From NCBI GenBank assembly GCA_026826555.1, contig JAKSZT010004976.1:6337913-6401912 (forward strand): a DNA stretch of 64,000 nt, in the 5' to 3' direction. Below the pieces are notes generated by a model. That model saw nothing but the letters and a program-made list of their open reading frames with translations. It was not told the origin of the DNA and ran no database searches. The position numbers and the translations under genes are program-made. The first letter of the stretch is position 1. Every line of letters starts with the position of its first letter. This document shows, in pieces, positions 12,615 to 23,906 of the stretch. The DNA comes from Tolypeutes matacus. Its lineage: Eukaryota > Chordata > Mammalia > Cingulata > Chlamyphoridae.

Positions 12615-13400
12615 CCAGAGAGGCTGGTGCAGGGCCTGCCAGATTCCTCCCTGCTAGAGGTAGGGCTGAAGCCTAGACTAGGGCTGCAGGCCAATCTGGG
12701 TGAAAGGAGCCGGTCCCTACCTTCACTGTGATTTTCAGTCAGCCCAGCTTCCCCTCATGCCAGGGGCAGAGTCAAAATGGTGGCTACCGGCCTCTTTCCG
12801 ACTTGGACAGGTTCAAACTTTAGTTGTTCTTAGGGCTATATTTTAGCCAGCAGAATTTACTAATCAGTAGCTGAAATCGGTGGCCATCTGATTTCCTTTC
12901 CTGTTTTTGGGAAATGGAGCTTCCAATTCCTGCCACAGAATAGCACCTGAGGTGGTTTGCGCTGCCAGAGTAGGATGATCACCGGCCTCCGTGGTGTAGC
13001 CTTTATTTTCCCAGAGAGGCTGGCACAGGTCCCCCCAGCTTCCTCCCTGCCAGAAGTGGGCCTGGGGTTTAGGTTAGAGCTGCAATCCAATCTGGATGAA
13101 AAGAAGCCAGTGCCTACCAGCACTGTGGTTTTCAGTCTGCCCTGCTTCCCTTTGTGCCAGGGGCAGAGTTAAAATGGTGGCTACCTGCCTCTTTCTGACT
13201 TGGACAGGATCAAACTTTAGCTATTCTTAGGATTATACTTTAGCCCGCTGAATTTACTAATCAGTAGCTGAAGTTGGTGCCTAACCGTCTCTTCCTCCCC
13301 CGTTTTGGAAAGTGGAGCTTCCAATTCCAGCTCCTGAGGTGGCTTGTGCCACCAGTGGAGGATGGGCACCAGCCTCTGGGCATAGAGTGCTCTACTTTAG
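12615..13400 (-). repeat. Tandem 5' UTR units of the inner L1 (two copies, about 396 bp)
   Basis: CCAGAGAGGCTGG starts at 12615 and again at 13011. The text that follows each (CTCCCTGC, TGCCAGGGGCAGAGT, AAAATGGTGGCTACC, TTTACTAATCAGTAGCTGAA) runs in parallel for nearly 400 bp. A shorter repeat with period about 104 bp, marked by AATGAAGCTTC near 12355 and 12459, lies on the ORF1 side. Confidence 0.88.
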
Positions 13401-13836
13401 AATCTTTTCTACAGATGGGCAGTCTCCTCCTTCCATTCTTTCAAGGATGTTGCAGGATGCTCTTCTGGTCTCCTGGAGCCTCCAAACAGGTGCTTTAGAT
13501 AGCTCTGGGTGATTACTAACTGCCCTGTAGCACGAGTTGACTCTAGGAGCTCCATACTCTGCCGTCATCATGCTGGTTGTCCTGTTGAGGATTTTTGCTT
13601 CTATTATTTGTATTTTCTCTCCTTTTTTCTTTGTCAGTCTAGCTAAAGGTTTGTCAATTTTATTTATCTTGCAAAAGAACCATCTTTTGGTTTTTTGATT
13701 CTCTCATTGTCTTTTTATTCATTTTTCTGTGCTCTAACCTTTGTTATTGCCTTCTTTCTGCTTGTTTTGGGTTTAGTTTGTTGTTTCTTTTCTAGTTCCT
13801 CCAGGTGTGAGGTTAGGTCTTTGATTTGGGCTCTCT

Positions 13837-13927
13837 TTTTTTTTTTTAGGTACCAGGGCTGGGGATAGAACCTGGGACCTCATATGTGGGAAGCTGACGC
13901 TCAATCGCTGAGCCACATTGGCTCCCT
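13837..13927 (-). mobile_element. tRNA-derived SINE
   Basis: Reversed: GGGGATAGAACCTGGGACC and CAATCGCTGAGCCACATTGG. Inserted in the middle-layer L1. Confidence 0.82.
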
Positions 13928-13929
13928 TG

Positions 13930-14065
13930 ACTTGTTTTTTTTTTTTTTAATTTGTTTGTTGTTGTTTTCTGTTTGTTTGTTTGTCTTTAGGAGGCTCTGG
14001 GGACCAAACCCAGGACCTCTCATGTGGGAAGCAGGTGCTCAATGCTTAAGCCATATCTGCTCCCC
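13930..14065 (-). mobile_element. tRNA-derived SINE
   Basis: Reversed, T-rich tail then GGGACCAAACCCAGGACC and TTAAGCCATATCTGCTCCCC. Adjacent to the SINE at 13837. Confidence 0.82.
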
Positions 14066-15449
14066 ATTTTCTTTCTTAATATAAGAATTTTGGGCTATAA
14101 AGTTCCTTCTGAGCACTGCTTTCACTGCATCAAATACATTTTGATGTTTTATTCTCATTTTCATTCATCTCAAGATAGTTCCTGATTTCCCTTGTGATTT
14201 CCTCTTTGAACCATCAATTGTTTAAGAGTATGTTAACTTCCATATAGTTGTGGATTTCCAGTTTTCTCTCTGTTATCCATTTCCTTTGTTATCCATTTCT
14301 AGCTTAATTCCAGTGAGGTCAAAGAAGATGCATTGTATAATTTCAATTTTTTAACTTTATGAGATGTGTTGTGTGACTTAACGTGGTCTATGCTGGAGTA
14401 TGATCCATGAGCACTTGAGAAGAATGTGCATTCTGCTGTTTTTGGGTGCTGTGTTCTGTATATGTCTCTTAAATATAGTTCATTTAGAGTATTGTTCAAG
14501 TTCTTTACGTCCTTATTGACCTTCTGTTTAGATATTCTATCTGTTGATGAAAGTGGTGCATTGAAGTGCTCAACTATTATTGTAGAGGTGTCTATTTCTC
14601 CCTTCACTTTTGTTAATATTTGCCTCATGTATTTTGGGGCACTGTGGCTAGGTGCATGAATGTTTTTGATTGTTATATTTTCTTGGTGGATTGACCCTTT
14701 TGTCCATATATAGTGTCTTTCATTGTCCTTGTAATGGTTTTGACTTAAAGTCTATTTTGTCCAATATAAGTATAGCTACTACAGCTCTCTTTTGGTTACT
14801 ATTTGCAACCAAATGGAACATTTTTCCCACCCTTTCATTTTCAACCTCTTTGTGTCTTTGGATTTTAGGTGAGTCTCTTGTAAACAATGTATAGTTGGGT
14901 CATGCTTTTTAAAAGCCTTTCTGCCAACCTGTGTCTTTTGATTGGAGAGTGCTATCCATTTACATTCAGTGTAATTAATGATAAACAGGGCTTATTTCAG
15001 CCAATTTGTCCTTAGTTTCCTATACAGATATCTTTTTTGTCCCTCTTTAACTGTAATGCGGGCTTCTTTTGTGTATAGTTGATATTTTGTGATGTAACTG
15101 ATTAATTCTTTTCTCATTTCTATTTTTTGTATATATTTTAAATACTTTCTATGTGGTTCTCCTGGGGTTTGTAGTAAACAACCTAAATCTATAACCTACT
15201 AGCTCAAAAAGATATCAACTTAACTTCAATATCATACACAGTCTCTGTTCCTATACTCCTGTTTCCCCCTCTTTCTGTTGTTTTTATCACACATTATCTT
15301 TTTATATTTTGTATGTCCATTACAAGGAAATGTTATTATTTCTTATTCATTTGTATCCTAAATTTTATAGGAAATAGAGAGTAGAGTTATACACCATACT
15401 ACAGTAAGGATACCATACTATTAGGTTTTGCATTTACCTATTTACCTGG

Positions 15450-16513
15450 AGAACTTCACTTTTTCATACTGCATCAAGCAACCATCTCCTATTCTTTATT
15501 TTCAACTTGATGAACTTCCTTTAGCATTTCATGTAGGGCAGGTCTCTTGGTGACCAACTCCCTCAGTTTTTATTTATCTGTGACTGTCTTAAACTCTCCC
15601 TCATTTTGGAAGGACAGTTTTACCTGATAAATTACTTTTGGCTGGCAGTTTTTCTCTCTCAGCACCTTAAATATGGCATAACATTACCTTCTTGCCTCCA
15701 TGGTTTCTGATAAGAAATCAGCACTAAGTCTTATTGAGGATGCCTTACCTGTGACTAATTACTTTTCTCTTGCTGCTTTTAGATCTCTCTCTCTTTATAT
15801 TTGGCATTTAACATTTTTATTAGTATGTATCTTGGAGTAGGTCTATTAGGGTTTAACCTGTTTGGATTTCATTGCCCTTCTTGGACATGTATATTTATAT
15901 CTTTCATAAGAGTTAGGCAACTTTTGGCCATTTTATTTCCTCAAATATTCTTTCTGTTCCTTTTTTTTCTTCTCATTTCTTCTCCTTCTCCTTCTGCTAC
16001 TCCCATGCTCAATGCTTATGTTGTTATGCTTCATGTTGTCCCACAGGTCCTTTAGCCTTTGCTTCCTCTATCTACTCTTCCAACTATATGATTTTTTTTT
16101 TTTTTTTTTTTTTTTTGCCGGGAGGTCCTGGGGATCGAACCCGGGTCCCACCATATGGGAGACAGACGCCCAACCATTTGAGCCACATCCGTCCCCCCCA
16201 ACTATATGATTTTAATTGTTCCATATTCTAGTTCACTGATTCTTTCTTCTGCTTGTTCAAATCTGCTGCTGAATGCCTCTAGTGTATTTTTATTCTCTAT
16301 TATTGTGTTTTTCATCCCCATAAGTTCTGTTATGTTCCTTTTTAAACTTTTTAATTCTTTTTGTTCATACATTTTCTTCTTAATATCCTTTAGAACTATA
16401 CCTATATTTAGTTTATTTCTATTCATATCTTCCTTTAGTTCCTTACATTGGCTTAAAATATTTGATTGAATATCTTTGATTAGTTGTTCCAATGTCTCTG
16501 TATCCTCTGACAT
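15450..16513 (-). pseudogene. L1 ORF1 remnant of the middle-layer L1
   Basis: The N-terminal part is readable at 16513-16202: MSEDTETLEQLIKDIQSN, followed by a lysine- and glutamate-rich coiled coil containing LKRNITELMGMKNTI and RFEQAEERISELE. This is the coiled-coil trimerisation segment typical of L1 ORF1 protein, the RNA-binding chaperone. The frame is then split by a SINE (16096-16197). The RNA-recognition and C-terminal parts further down are recognisable only in broken frames. Confidence 0.75.
16096..16197 (-). mobile_element. tRNA-derived SINE with exact duplications
   Basis: Reversed body with GGGGATCGAACCCGGGTC and TTGAGCCACATCCGTCCCC. CCAACTATATGATTTT flanks it at 16080-16095 and 16198-16213 (exact 16 bp). 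Young-looking copy splitting an L1 ORF1 remnant. Confidence 0.94.
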
Positions 16514-17588
16514 TTTAGTTTACCCCCTTGAATAAATCATGTTTTCCTATACCTTTGTATTGCTTCTGACCTTTTGTTAATGTCTGAGCATTTAATTATT
16601 TTCATGTGCTAACTCTGGAATTCAATTTCTCCCTCTTGCTTAGGGTTTTACTGTAGATTGACTGTGTTTTAAAACTCTTATTCAACACTTGATCTAATTT
16701 ATACTGAACCTTTAAAGGAGTACATGTTTAACAGTTCAGATTTTCTTAGGTCTTTCTGCACCTGCCTTTTGCCATGGGCATGTGTAGCAACTTTTAAGAG
16801 TACCTTATTATATGGGGCTCTTTTCCCTCCATAAGAGGATTTCCTTTCCTCTATTCCTCTTCCAGGAGTATTGGGCTGTTCTCTTTCCTCTTTTATGCAA
16901 ATTTTCCTCCCTAGCAGCTATGATTTGTTCAACTGCTCCCCCATGCTGAGGGCCACCTATTCACCATAGCTTTCAGTCCTGGGTCTTCTCTGCCTTACAA
17001 TGACTCAGTTTTCCTTTTTCTCATATATCTTTTCCTCCCCCAGTAACCTCCACACTAAGGGATCCCACTCCATGGACTGGTATGAGGTCAGTATTCAAAA
17101 ACACCTGATTTTTCATATAGGTGCACCAGCAATTAGGAACTGGGATGGGAGTGTGCACAGCTTGTCAATTGTCCTCCCGTGAGTTGCTCTTGACTCCAGG
17201 GAACCACTTTATATGTTTGCAATTGCTGACTGCTAGGGACCTGCCTTGTGCCTAAGTGACCTTGGGTCCCCATGCCTGAATGTAGGTGGCTCTTTGGTCA
17301 CTGACCATGGCAGGAAGTTCTCGGGCCAGAGCTCTATCTTTGTGTGTCTCTTCAGCTATGTGGGACTAAGTATGGCAGAAGGGTCTGGACAGGCATGCCC
17401 AAGTTTCAGCTCTCCTACTTTTTTTTTTTGGGGGGGTTGCTTTTTCTTTCTCTTTAATTCAGCATTTGTGGAGTATTTCTCCAGTCCCAATCATCCTTCA
17501 GAGTACCAAGCAAGGTAAATCTGTCCTTTTATTTAGCTATTTCTAAGGGGAAACTTTCCTGGGGAGGTCTCATGCTGCCATCTTGATC

Positions 17589-18265
17589 TAAGCTCTATCA
17601 ATTTTATCACTTGTGTAGGTTTGTGTACCAACCACCACAGTTAAGATATTGAACACTTCAAATACCACAAGGATTCCCCCTGCTTTTAAGACCACACCCA
17701 CGTCTCTCCTGCCCCTCCCCCTGTCCCTAACCCCTGGCAAAGAATCATCTGTTACTCATTTAGAAAATTTTATTGTTTAAAAAATGTCATATAAATGGAG
17801 TAACACAGTATGTAACCTTTTGGGTTGCTTTTGTTTCACTCAGCATCATTCTCTGGAGATTTATCCAAGTTGATGCATGTATTAACAGTTGTTCCCTTAT
17901 ATTGCTGAGTAGAATTCCACAGTATGGATGTACCACCATTTGCTTAACCATTCACCTGTAGAAGGATATCTGGACTGATTCCAGTTTTTGGTTATTACAT
18001 ATAAAGCTGCTATGAGCATTTGTGTACAGGTTTTGCTGTGAACATAAGTCTTCATTTCTCTGGGATAAATACCCAAGAGTGCAATTGCTGTATCATATGG
18101 TAGTTGCATGTTTAGTTTTGTAAGAAACAGTCAAAATGTTTTACAGAGTGGCTGTACCATTTTACATTTTCACCAGCAACACAGGAGTGATCAGATGTCT
18201 CTGCATCGTCACTAGTATTTAGGGGTGTCATGTTTTAAATTTCAGCCTTTCTGACAGGTGTGCAG
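17589..18265 (-). mobile_element. Ancient L1 3' UTR and ORF2 C-terminus, outer layer of the nest (part 2)
   Basis: Continues the element at 5960-6198. It reads, in reverse, the classic old-L1 order: UTR text with ACCACAGTTAAGATATTGAACA, then the end of ORF2 with TTTGTTTCACTCAGCATCAT and TCCAGTTTTTGG. The decayed minus-strand frame at 17897-18109 has L1 ORF2 C-terminal features (QLPYDTAIALLGIYP). TAAGCTCTAT here versus TAAGTTCTAT at 6189 may be the decayed target-site duplication of the L1 between them. Confidence 0.75.
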
Positions 18266-18279
18266 TGATATCTTATTTT

Positions 18280-18535
18280 TGTTGTTGCTGTGGCTGTGGG
18301 GTGGTGGAGAAGACAACATCTACTGGGAAGTCTGGTGCTACACCAAGGTTACACCAAGGCTCTTGTCATCTTACCCACCATTGCTTTAGCACCATCAGTG
18401 CAAATATCAATACAGCAGAAAATGAAAATACTTTCTTACTTTTATTATGAAAATAGTTTTTACCTCATAGGTCCCCTGAAAATTCATGTCACAGATGTCC
18501 AGGGATAGTTAGATAACACTTTGAGAAGCGAGGCT
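18280..18535 (+). mobile_element. 3' part of a hAT-type DNA transposon
   Basis: TATTATGAAAATAGTTTTTAC, GGTCCCCTGAAAATTC and CACTTTGAGAAGCGAGG resemble the right end of the same type of element as at 4171. Confidence 0.5.
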
Positions 18536-18769
18536 CTACCTATACTGCTTGGGGGGCGGGCAGGAAGGAAGGAAAGGAAAAAAAAAAAAACAAAAACAGA
18601 AGAAACAGAGACCAAGACAAAACAAAACAAAAGTATGTGCTAGAGAACAGTTTTATTTTTATTTAATGACTGTAAAAGCATTATTAAACATTCGTGTAAG
18701 ATGGTTAGGTTGAAGTGTTTGTTGTTTCCTTCCTTATGACAAAAATTAGCAAAAATATTTATTCAAAGG

Positions 18770-19192
18770 AATCAATAACTGGGAGCTATCTAAACACCTA
18801 CTCCTGGTAAAATGAAGACATAAATTGTGGTATACCCATGCAATGATAGATGTTATGCCACAATATGGATGAATCTTATGAACATATTGTTGAGCAAAAG
18901 ACACCTGATATAAGAGAACACACTGTGTGAGTCCATTTACATAAAGTTCAAAAACAGGCGTAACTAATCTGTGATCTTAGACATCAAGTTGGTGTTAGTC
19001 TGGGGGGAAAGTGATTGAATGAGAGGATGAGGGGGATTTTTTTTGGCAAGGAGAGGTGGAGGTGGTTGGTATCCATCTGTTTCTTGGAAGAGATGCTCAT
19101 TACATGATGTAGTCAGGTTTGTGAAAATCCACCAAAATATTTATTGGCTACACATCAATAAAATTGTTTCAAAATAAAATTGATCAAAAAAG
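18770..19192 (+). mobile_element. Old plus-strand L1 3' end
   Basis: Text resembling the end of ORF2 and 3' UTR (GCCACAATATGGATGAATC, AAAGACACCTGATATAAG, GAGTCCATTTACATAAAGTTC), ending in CAATAAAATTGTTTCAAAATA. Ordinary decayed L1 3' end. Confidence 0.7.
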
Positions 19193-19817
19193 TAACTAAG
19201 CATTTCTCAAACCCCACCCATTGTTCCGTGTCTGGTTAAATTAACTGCATGTTCCTTAAGAAAGCAGAGTTAATGTAAGCACTGCTGCTAGTCTGCCTTG
19301 CACCAGGGCAGGTACACTCATTACTATTCTAGAAATAGAACCCGACCTTTGTCACATGGGGTCGTTCCCAGTCCACCCAATCCCTGTGGGTACAGCCTGC
19401 CAGACTCATCATTCAACGGTGTCAAAAGGGAGTCCCCTAGGTCTGATATACAGTGGTGCTGGGGTGGGCACCAGACACCCCTGGATTCCTGAGCTGCCCT
19501 TCCATAACCAAGTCCTCTTTGCCTCCTCCGCGGACTGGGATCTGTCCATTTTTTTTCTATCCTCGTGATAGGGATTTAGGATACCTAACCAGCCCCTTGG
19601 GGGCAGGGAGGCGGGGTCACCAGTGAGGATGCCTTCACTTCCTTAAACCCCAATTTCCTTGTTTTTCTCTTCTTGTTCTTATCTTCTAACCACACCTCTA
19701 CTGCTCCCCACCACCCGATTCTACACTTAAGGTGTCAGGATGCTTTGGGTGCTTTGGGTTGAAATCTACCTGGACCATAATTATCCCATAACCAGTCTGA
19801 TCAGAAGAGGTACTTAC

Positions 19818-19944
19818 GGGGTCTCTACGAGCCACATTATATTGGTTTAAATCATTCAAGATGCTTCTATTCAGCAAGAGAATACTGACGAGATTTTCAA
19901 CACCAGGAGTGTCCGAGTCAGTGGCTAATCTTATATTAATAGAC
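19818..19944 (-). CDS. CFAP61: CFAP61 coding exon
   Basis: This is a 127-nt minus-strand exon with acceptor TTCCTAAG and donor CCC|GTAAGT. One base completes a lysine codon, then 42 codons follow, beginning SINIRLATDSDTPGVENL and ending VARRDP. Human CFAP61 has SINIRFATLLDTPGVENL and KARKDPDGT here, so the spacing is identical with scattered substitutions. The exon ends in phase 0, matching the exon at 3762, which starts DGT. The frame is open with no disruption. A SINE lies about 130 bp upstream in gene sense (20079-20179). Confidence 0.94.
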
Positions 19945-20078
19945 CTTAGGAAAGAAAGAAAAGAATTTTCTAAAAAAAGTTAAAGCACTAAAATATGTTA
20001 TTGTCCCCCACCCCAAAATGAAGACAGAATAACATATTAAGCTTATTATAAAAAAATAACATCAAGTAAAGTATTTTT

Positions 20079-20179
20079 TTTTTTTTTTTTTTTTTTTGAG
20101 TTACCCAGGGCTGGGGATTGAACCCAGGACCTTGTATGTAGGTAGCCAGTGCTCAACCACTGAGCCACAACGGCTTCCC
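20079..20179 (-). mobile_element. tRNA-derived SINE with exact duplications
   Basis: T-run then GGGGATTGAACCCAGGACC and CACTGAGCCACAACGGC. TCAAGTAAAGTATTTTT flanks it at 20062-20078 and 20180-20196 (exact 17 bp). Confidence 0.94.
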
Positions 20180-20521
20180 TCAAGTAAAGTATTTTTATAT
20201 GTTTGGGGCTGATTAATTACAAAAGTCATAGTCAACCTAGGAAACTTGGAAGGTGCATGAAAAAGTACAAAGAATAAAGTGAAAATCACTGATGATGGCA
20301 TTAACCAGAGGCAACACAAAGTTACACTGAAAATGCACTTTATGTACAATGTTCAGCACCATGCTTCATTTCATATTTATTTCATATAAATAGCCAGATT
20401 CTCCTCCAATTTTTAAAGTGTGTTAAGAACTTAAGACATTACATTGAACCTCACGTGGGGTTTAAAACTCTAGGTCACCGTCTTAAAATTCTTATAAATT
20501 TTATCTTTGATTTTATGATTT

Positions 20522-20980
20522 TTGGTGTAGTACATTAAATTATGTACCCCAGAAAAATGTGTTCTAAACTGAATCCATTCCTGCGGGTGTGAACCCATCA
20601 TAAACAGGACATTTGAAGATGTTATTTTCAGTTAAGGTGTGGCCCAATTGAATCTGGATAGGTCTTAATCCTATTACTGGAGGCCTTATAGAGAAAGGCA
20701 TAGGGAGAAAGCCATTAGGGAGGAACAGAAGCTGGAACTCAAGGGAACCCAGCAGTGAAAGGAGAAGACACCACCATGTGCATCACCATGTGATGGAAAA
20801 GCCAAGAATTGCTGGCAGCCAGCCCCAAAATACCACTGGTTTTAGGGAGAAAGCATCATCTTGCTGACACCTCGATTTTGGACGCCTCCTAACCTCAAAA
20901 CTGTAAGCCAATAAATGCCTGTTGTTTAAGCCAGTACACTGTGTAATATTTGTCTTAGCAGCCGAGAATCTAAGACATTA
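20522..20980 (+). mobile_element. Old LTR (MST/MLT-like)
   Basis: ATTATGTACCCCAGAAAAATG, TTAAGGTGTGGCCCAATTG, GCCAATAAATGCCTGTTG and TTTAAGCCAGTACACTGTG follow the order of a MaLR LTR. Confidence 0.7.
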
Positions 20981-21609
20981 GGTGAAGTTCACTAAGACAA
21001 TAGAGCATGAAGAGGAGATTGGAACCTTGGCTCACGCAGGGTCCTGCCTCCTACCTTCTCTCCATCATGGTTTCTCAGCCACCTGTTCCCTGCTCCCTGG
21101 CACCTTGGGCCCTGCCAGCCTCCCCACCTTATTGTAGGAGGCCCACATTCCACCATCACCCTTAACCCCTAGTGGAGTACTGGGCATGGGCATGGGGAGG
21201 GTTGAGATCAGGCATATGCCCCGTGGTGTCTCTAGATGGAACGAGGAAGGACTGTCCTGATCCCAGGGCAGGCAGTGCCATGGTGCATTCAGCTGGCAAC
21301 TCAGTGGGGACCTCTTGCCCACCCCCTCCTCAACCCAGATACCAAGTGCGTCCTGGTACAGAGATTGCAAGCCCTAGGAGGATGCCCCTTTGTCATGGGT
21401 AGGAGTTGCGGGCCAATGGAAAGGGCAGATTGACTTCCTCACCCCTGGCCAAAACCCCAGATTTTCATTTTGTAAGGGGTCCTGCACATTATGAAGCTAG
21501 CTTTGCATTGAACTTTCTCCAGTCATCTGGGTACTAGTACTAAATAAGACCATGCTACTCATCTTAATATTAATAAGGTCAAATATTATTCTAAACTACT
21601 TAACTTTTT
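20981..21609. other. Anonymous intronic sequence
   Basis: GC-richer than its surroundings. Open frames on both strands are shadows of each other. No splice-flanked exon or repeat recognised. Confidence 0.4.
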
Positions 21610-21838
21610 TTTCATTTGATTTTTAAATATATATTTTTATTATAAAAGTTGTGAACTTACAAAACAATCATGCACATGTGTGGAATTCCCATGTAATACC
21701 CCTTCACCAACACACCACATCATTGTGGAACATTTGTTACAGATTATGAGATAATATCATCATATTATTACCACTAACTATGGTCCATAGTGTACACTTG
21801 ACATATTTTTTCCATACCCCTCTATTATTATTTCTGAT
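21610..21838 (-). mobile_element. Single L1 3' UTR unit
   Basis: Reverse of the UTR unit seen at 9541-9760: AAAGTTGTGAACTTACAAAAC, TGGAATTCCCATGTAATACC, TTGTTACAGATTATGAG and TTGACATATTTTTTCCATA. Confidence 0.75.
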
Positions 21839-22860
21839 ATGACCACCTTCCACCAAAATCTAGTTCAGATGGACAAAGATGTAAATGTAGAAAACAAGAT
21901 CATGGAAGTACTAGGAAAATACCCAAGAGAATTGAAAACATCTGTTCACATGAAAACTATATCAATGTTCCCAGCACCATTTTTCATAAGCTCCCAAAAG
22001 GTAGAAACAACCCAAATGTCTATCAAATGACAAATGGATAAACAAAATATAGTAAACCCACACAATGGAATATTATTCAGCTGAAGGAGGAATGAAGTTC
22101 TAATGCATGCTACAACATGGAAGAATCTTGAAATGGATGAATCATATTGAGTGAAAGAAATTAGACACAAAAGGTCACATAGTATATGATTCCATTTATG
22201 TGAAAACCATATATCATTCTATTATATACAGATTATAGGCAAATGTATAGAGACAAAAGTAGATTAGTGGTTTTCAGGGGCTTGGAGAAGGATGGAATGG
22301 GAGTGACTGCTTAATGGATGTAAGGTATCCTTTGGGGTGATGAAAATGATTTTGAACTGATAGAGTGATGCTTTACAACATTGTTAATATACTAAACTAA
22401 AAACATTGAACTGTATACTTTGAGTGCCTGAATTTTATGATATGTGAATTATATCTCAATAAAGTTGTTTTAAAAAAGTATATATACTACCAAAGAAAGT
22501 TGAAAGGAAAAGGAAAGGGGAATGGTAATTAATAGCCAGAAATAAGCTGATGTAGCTATATAAATGTCAGATAAAATAGACTTTACGGCCAAAAGCATTC
22601 TGAGGGATAACAATATTAAATCTGTAGGAATACAATATAGCTTGAGAATATTACAGTAACAATTTCAGAATTTCAAGAAGAATTGAATTAGTTTGCCTTC
22701 TTATTGGCAGAGTTTAATACACCTCTCTCAGAAATTGGTGTCAGACAAAAGATTTCAAAGACAGTTGAAGATTTGGATAAACTTAATCTAATGGAATATT
22801 TGAGTCAATAAATGTCTCAATAAAGGATTTATACAGCGCTGTTTACTGCCACATATCACA
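21839..22860 (+). mobile_element. Old plus-strand L1 3' end and adjoining ORF2 piece
   Basis: 21839-22480 reads the C-terminal ORF2 and 3' UTR of an old L1 (CAAATGGATAAACAAAATAT, GAATATTATTCAGCTGAAG, GTATACTTTGAGTGCCTG, CTCAATAAAGTTGTTTT). 22500-22860 is a separate fragment from the endonuclease region (GATAAAATAGACTTTACGG). No coding capacity. Confidence 0.68.
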
Positions 22861-23062
22861 AAACTGCAAATATTATTTCACCAGTAAATCCATAGACCTC
22901 TACTATGGATTAGGGGACACAACCATTTCGTATCATATTGTGAAGCTCTCATTTCTGCTATTTTTAGTCAACAAAGAAGAACACTTCAGAATTTTCCTTT
23001 GTTCCTACGATTTCAGGTGGGGGGTGGAATGGGCAATAGTAATCTTTTTCTGTGCAACTCCA

Positions 23063-23399
23063 CAGCTGTGCAGTCCAATATGGGAGCCTCTAGCTACCTG
23101 TGGCTATTAATCACTTGAAATGTGGATCGTCCAAATTGAGATGTGTGGTAGGTGTAAAATACCCACTGAATTTTGAAGACTTAGTATTAAAAAAAAGAAG
23201 ATAAAATATGTCAATACTTTTTCATGTTGATTACATGGTAAAACAATAGTATTTTGGATATACTGGGTCAAATGAATATATACTACATACATATATACAT
23301 AAATTACAATTCATTTTCTCCTGCTTCTTTTTTATTTTTTAAGGTAGCTATTGGGGAAATGACATATGTGGCCCACACTATTTCTACTGGATAGCACTG
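23063..23399 (+). mobile_element. hAT-type non-autonomous element, near full length
   Basis: Left end CAGCTGTGCAGTCCAATATG, internal CACTTGAAATGTGG and GGATATACTGGGTCAAAT, and right end TTTCTACTGGATAGCACTG form imperfect terminal inverted repeats. Same family as the split copy at 35026-38099. Confidence 0.75.
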
Positions 23400-23734
23400 G
23401 TCTCTATTGACTAGTATTTGCTTCTAAGAACTATTTTTAAATTATCTATTTCTTGGCTCACAAAGCAGAATGTAGGTTTGCTCCATGGGTGACCTTTTCA
23501 CCAGCCAGGCTCTGAGGGGGTGGCTGGTGCATGCATAACTGTTTACATACACATGGGGTGCAAGGTACAACAGCCTATGTTTGCCATGGCTTTACACAGA
23601 TTCAGGTGATGGATGGGGACTTGTAGCCAGGCAAAAGGGAAATGCACATGTGGCCATAGTACTTGTCCCAGTTCCTTTTATAAAGCAACTGACAAGAACA
23701 CATGAAAAGTGAAAATGTATAAGAAATAGAGTCT

Positions 23735-23906
23735 CAATAAAAAGATATTTCCCACCTGGCAGTAGGTGCTGGATTCTTAAACCTTATACCAAAAGCATGA
23801 GCCACAAAAGAAAACATGGATAAATGGGACCTCCTCAAACTTAAACACTTTTGTGATTCAATGGACTTCATCAAGAAGGTGAAAAGGCAGCCCACTCAAT
23901 GGGAGG
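23735..23906 (+). mobile_element. L1 ORF2 C-terminal fragment ending at the inverted-duplication breakpoint
   Basis: Text such as AGCATGAGCCACAAAAG, GGGACCTCCTCAAACTTAAA and GGTGAAAAGGCAGCCCACTC matches the ORF2 end of the L1 at about 53930-54040. It breaks off at GGGAGGAAAT, where the left arm of the inverted duplication begins. Confidence 0.8.

Larger units (their letters stand above)
9056..13582 (-). mobile_element. Younger, internally deleted L1, inner layer of the nest
   Basis: Flanked by TGTTGAGGATTTTT at 9042-9055 and 13583-13596, an exact 14-bp target-site duplication that splits the host L1 reverse transcriptase region. From high to low it has a GC-rich 5' UTR with tandem repeats (13582 to about 12230), a recognisable but frame-broken ORF1 (about 12219-11269) and the start of ORF2 (about 11100-10890). 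It then jumps to the reverse-transcriptase/C-terminal part of ORF2 (10888 to about 10142) and directly to a long 3' UTR (about 10140-9056). By comparison with the other L1s in the window, about 1.5 kb of central ORF2 and about 0.8 kb of the ORF2 end are missing. Confidence 0.85.
6199..17588 (-). mobile_element. Nearly full-length old L1, middle layer of the nest (interrupted)
   Basis: A minus-strand L1 inserted into the ancient L1 above. From high to low coordinates it has a 5' UTR (about 17588-16514), ORF1 remnant (about 16513-15450), ORF2 endonuclease region (about 14950-14100), reverse transcriptase region (13597 down, resuming at 9041), ORF2 C-terminus (to about 7000) and a 3' UTR with TATTGAGCATACAATTCAG. 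ORF2 fragments include FTEVAGYNMQKSM and IKYLGINLAKDVKNLY near 8136-8570. All frames are broken. It is interrupted by another L1 (9056-13582) and by SINEs at about 13837, 13960 and 16096. The piece at 6269-6540 beyond a T-run is a different, unclassified repeat-like sequence. Confidence 0.82.
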
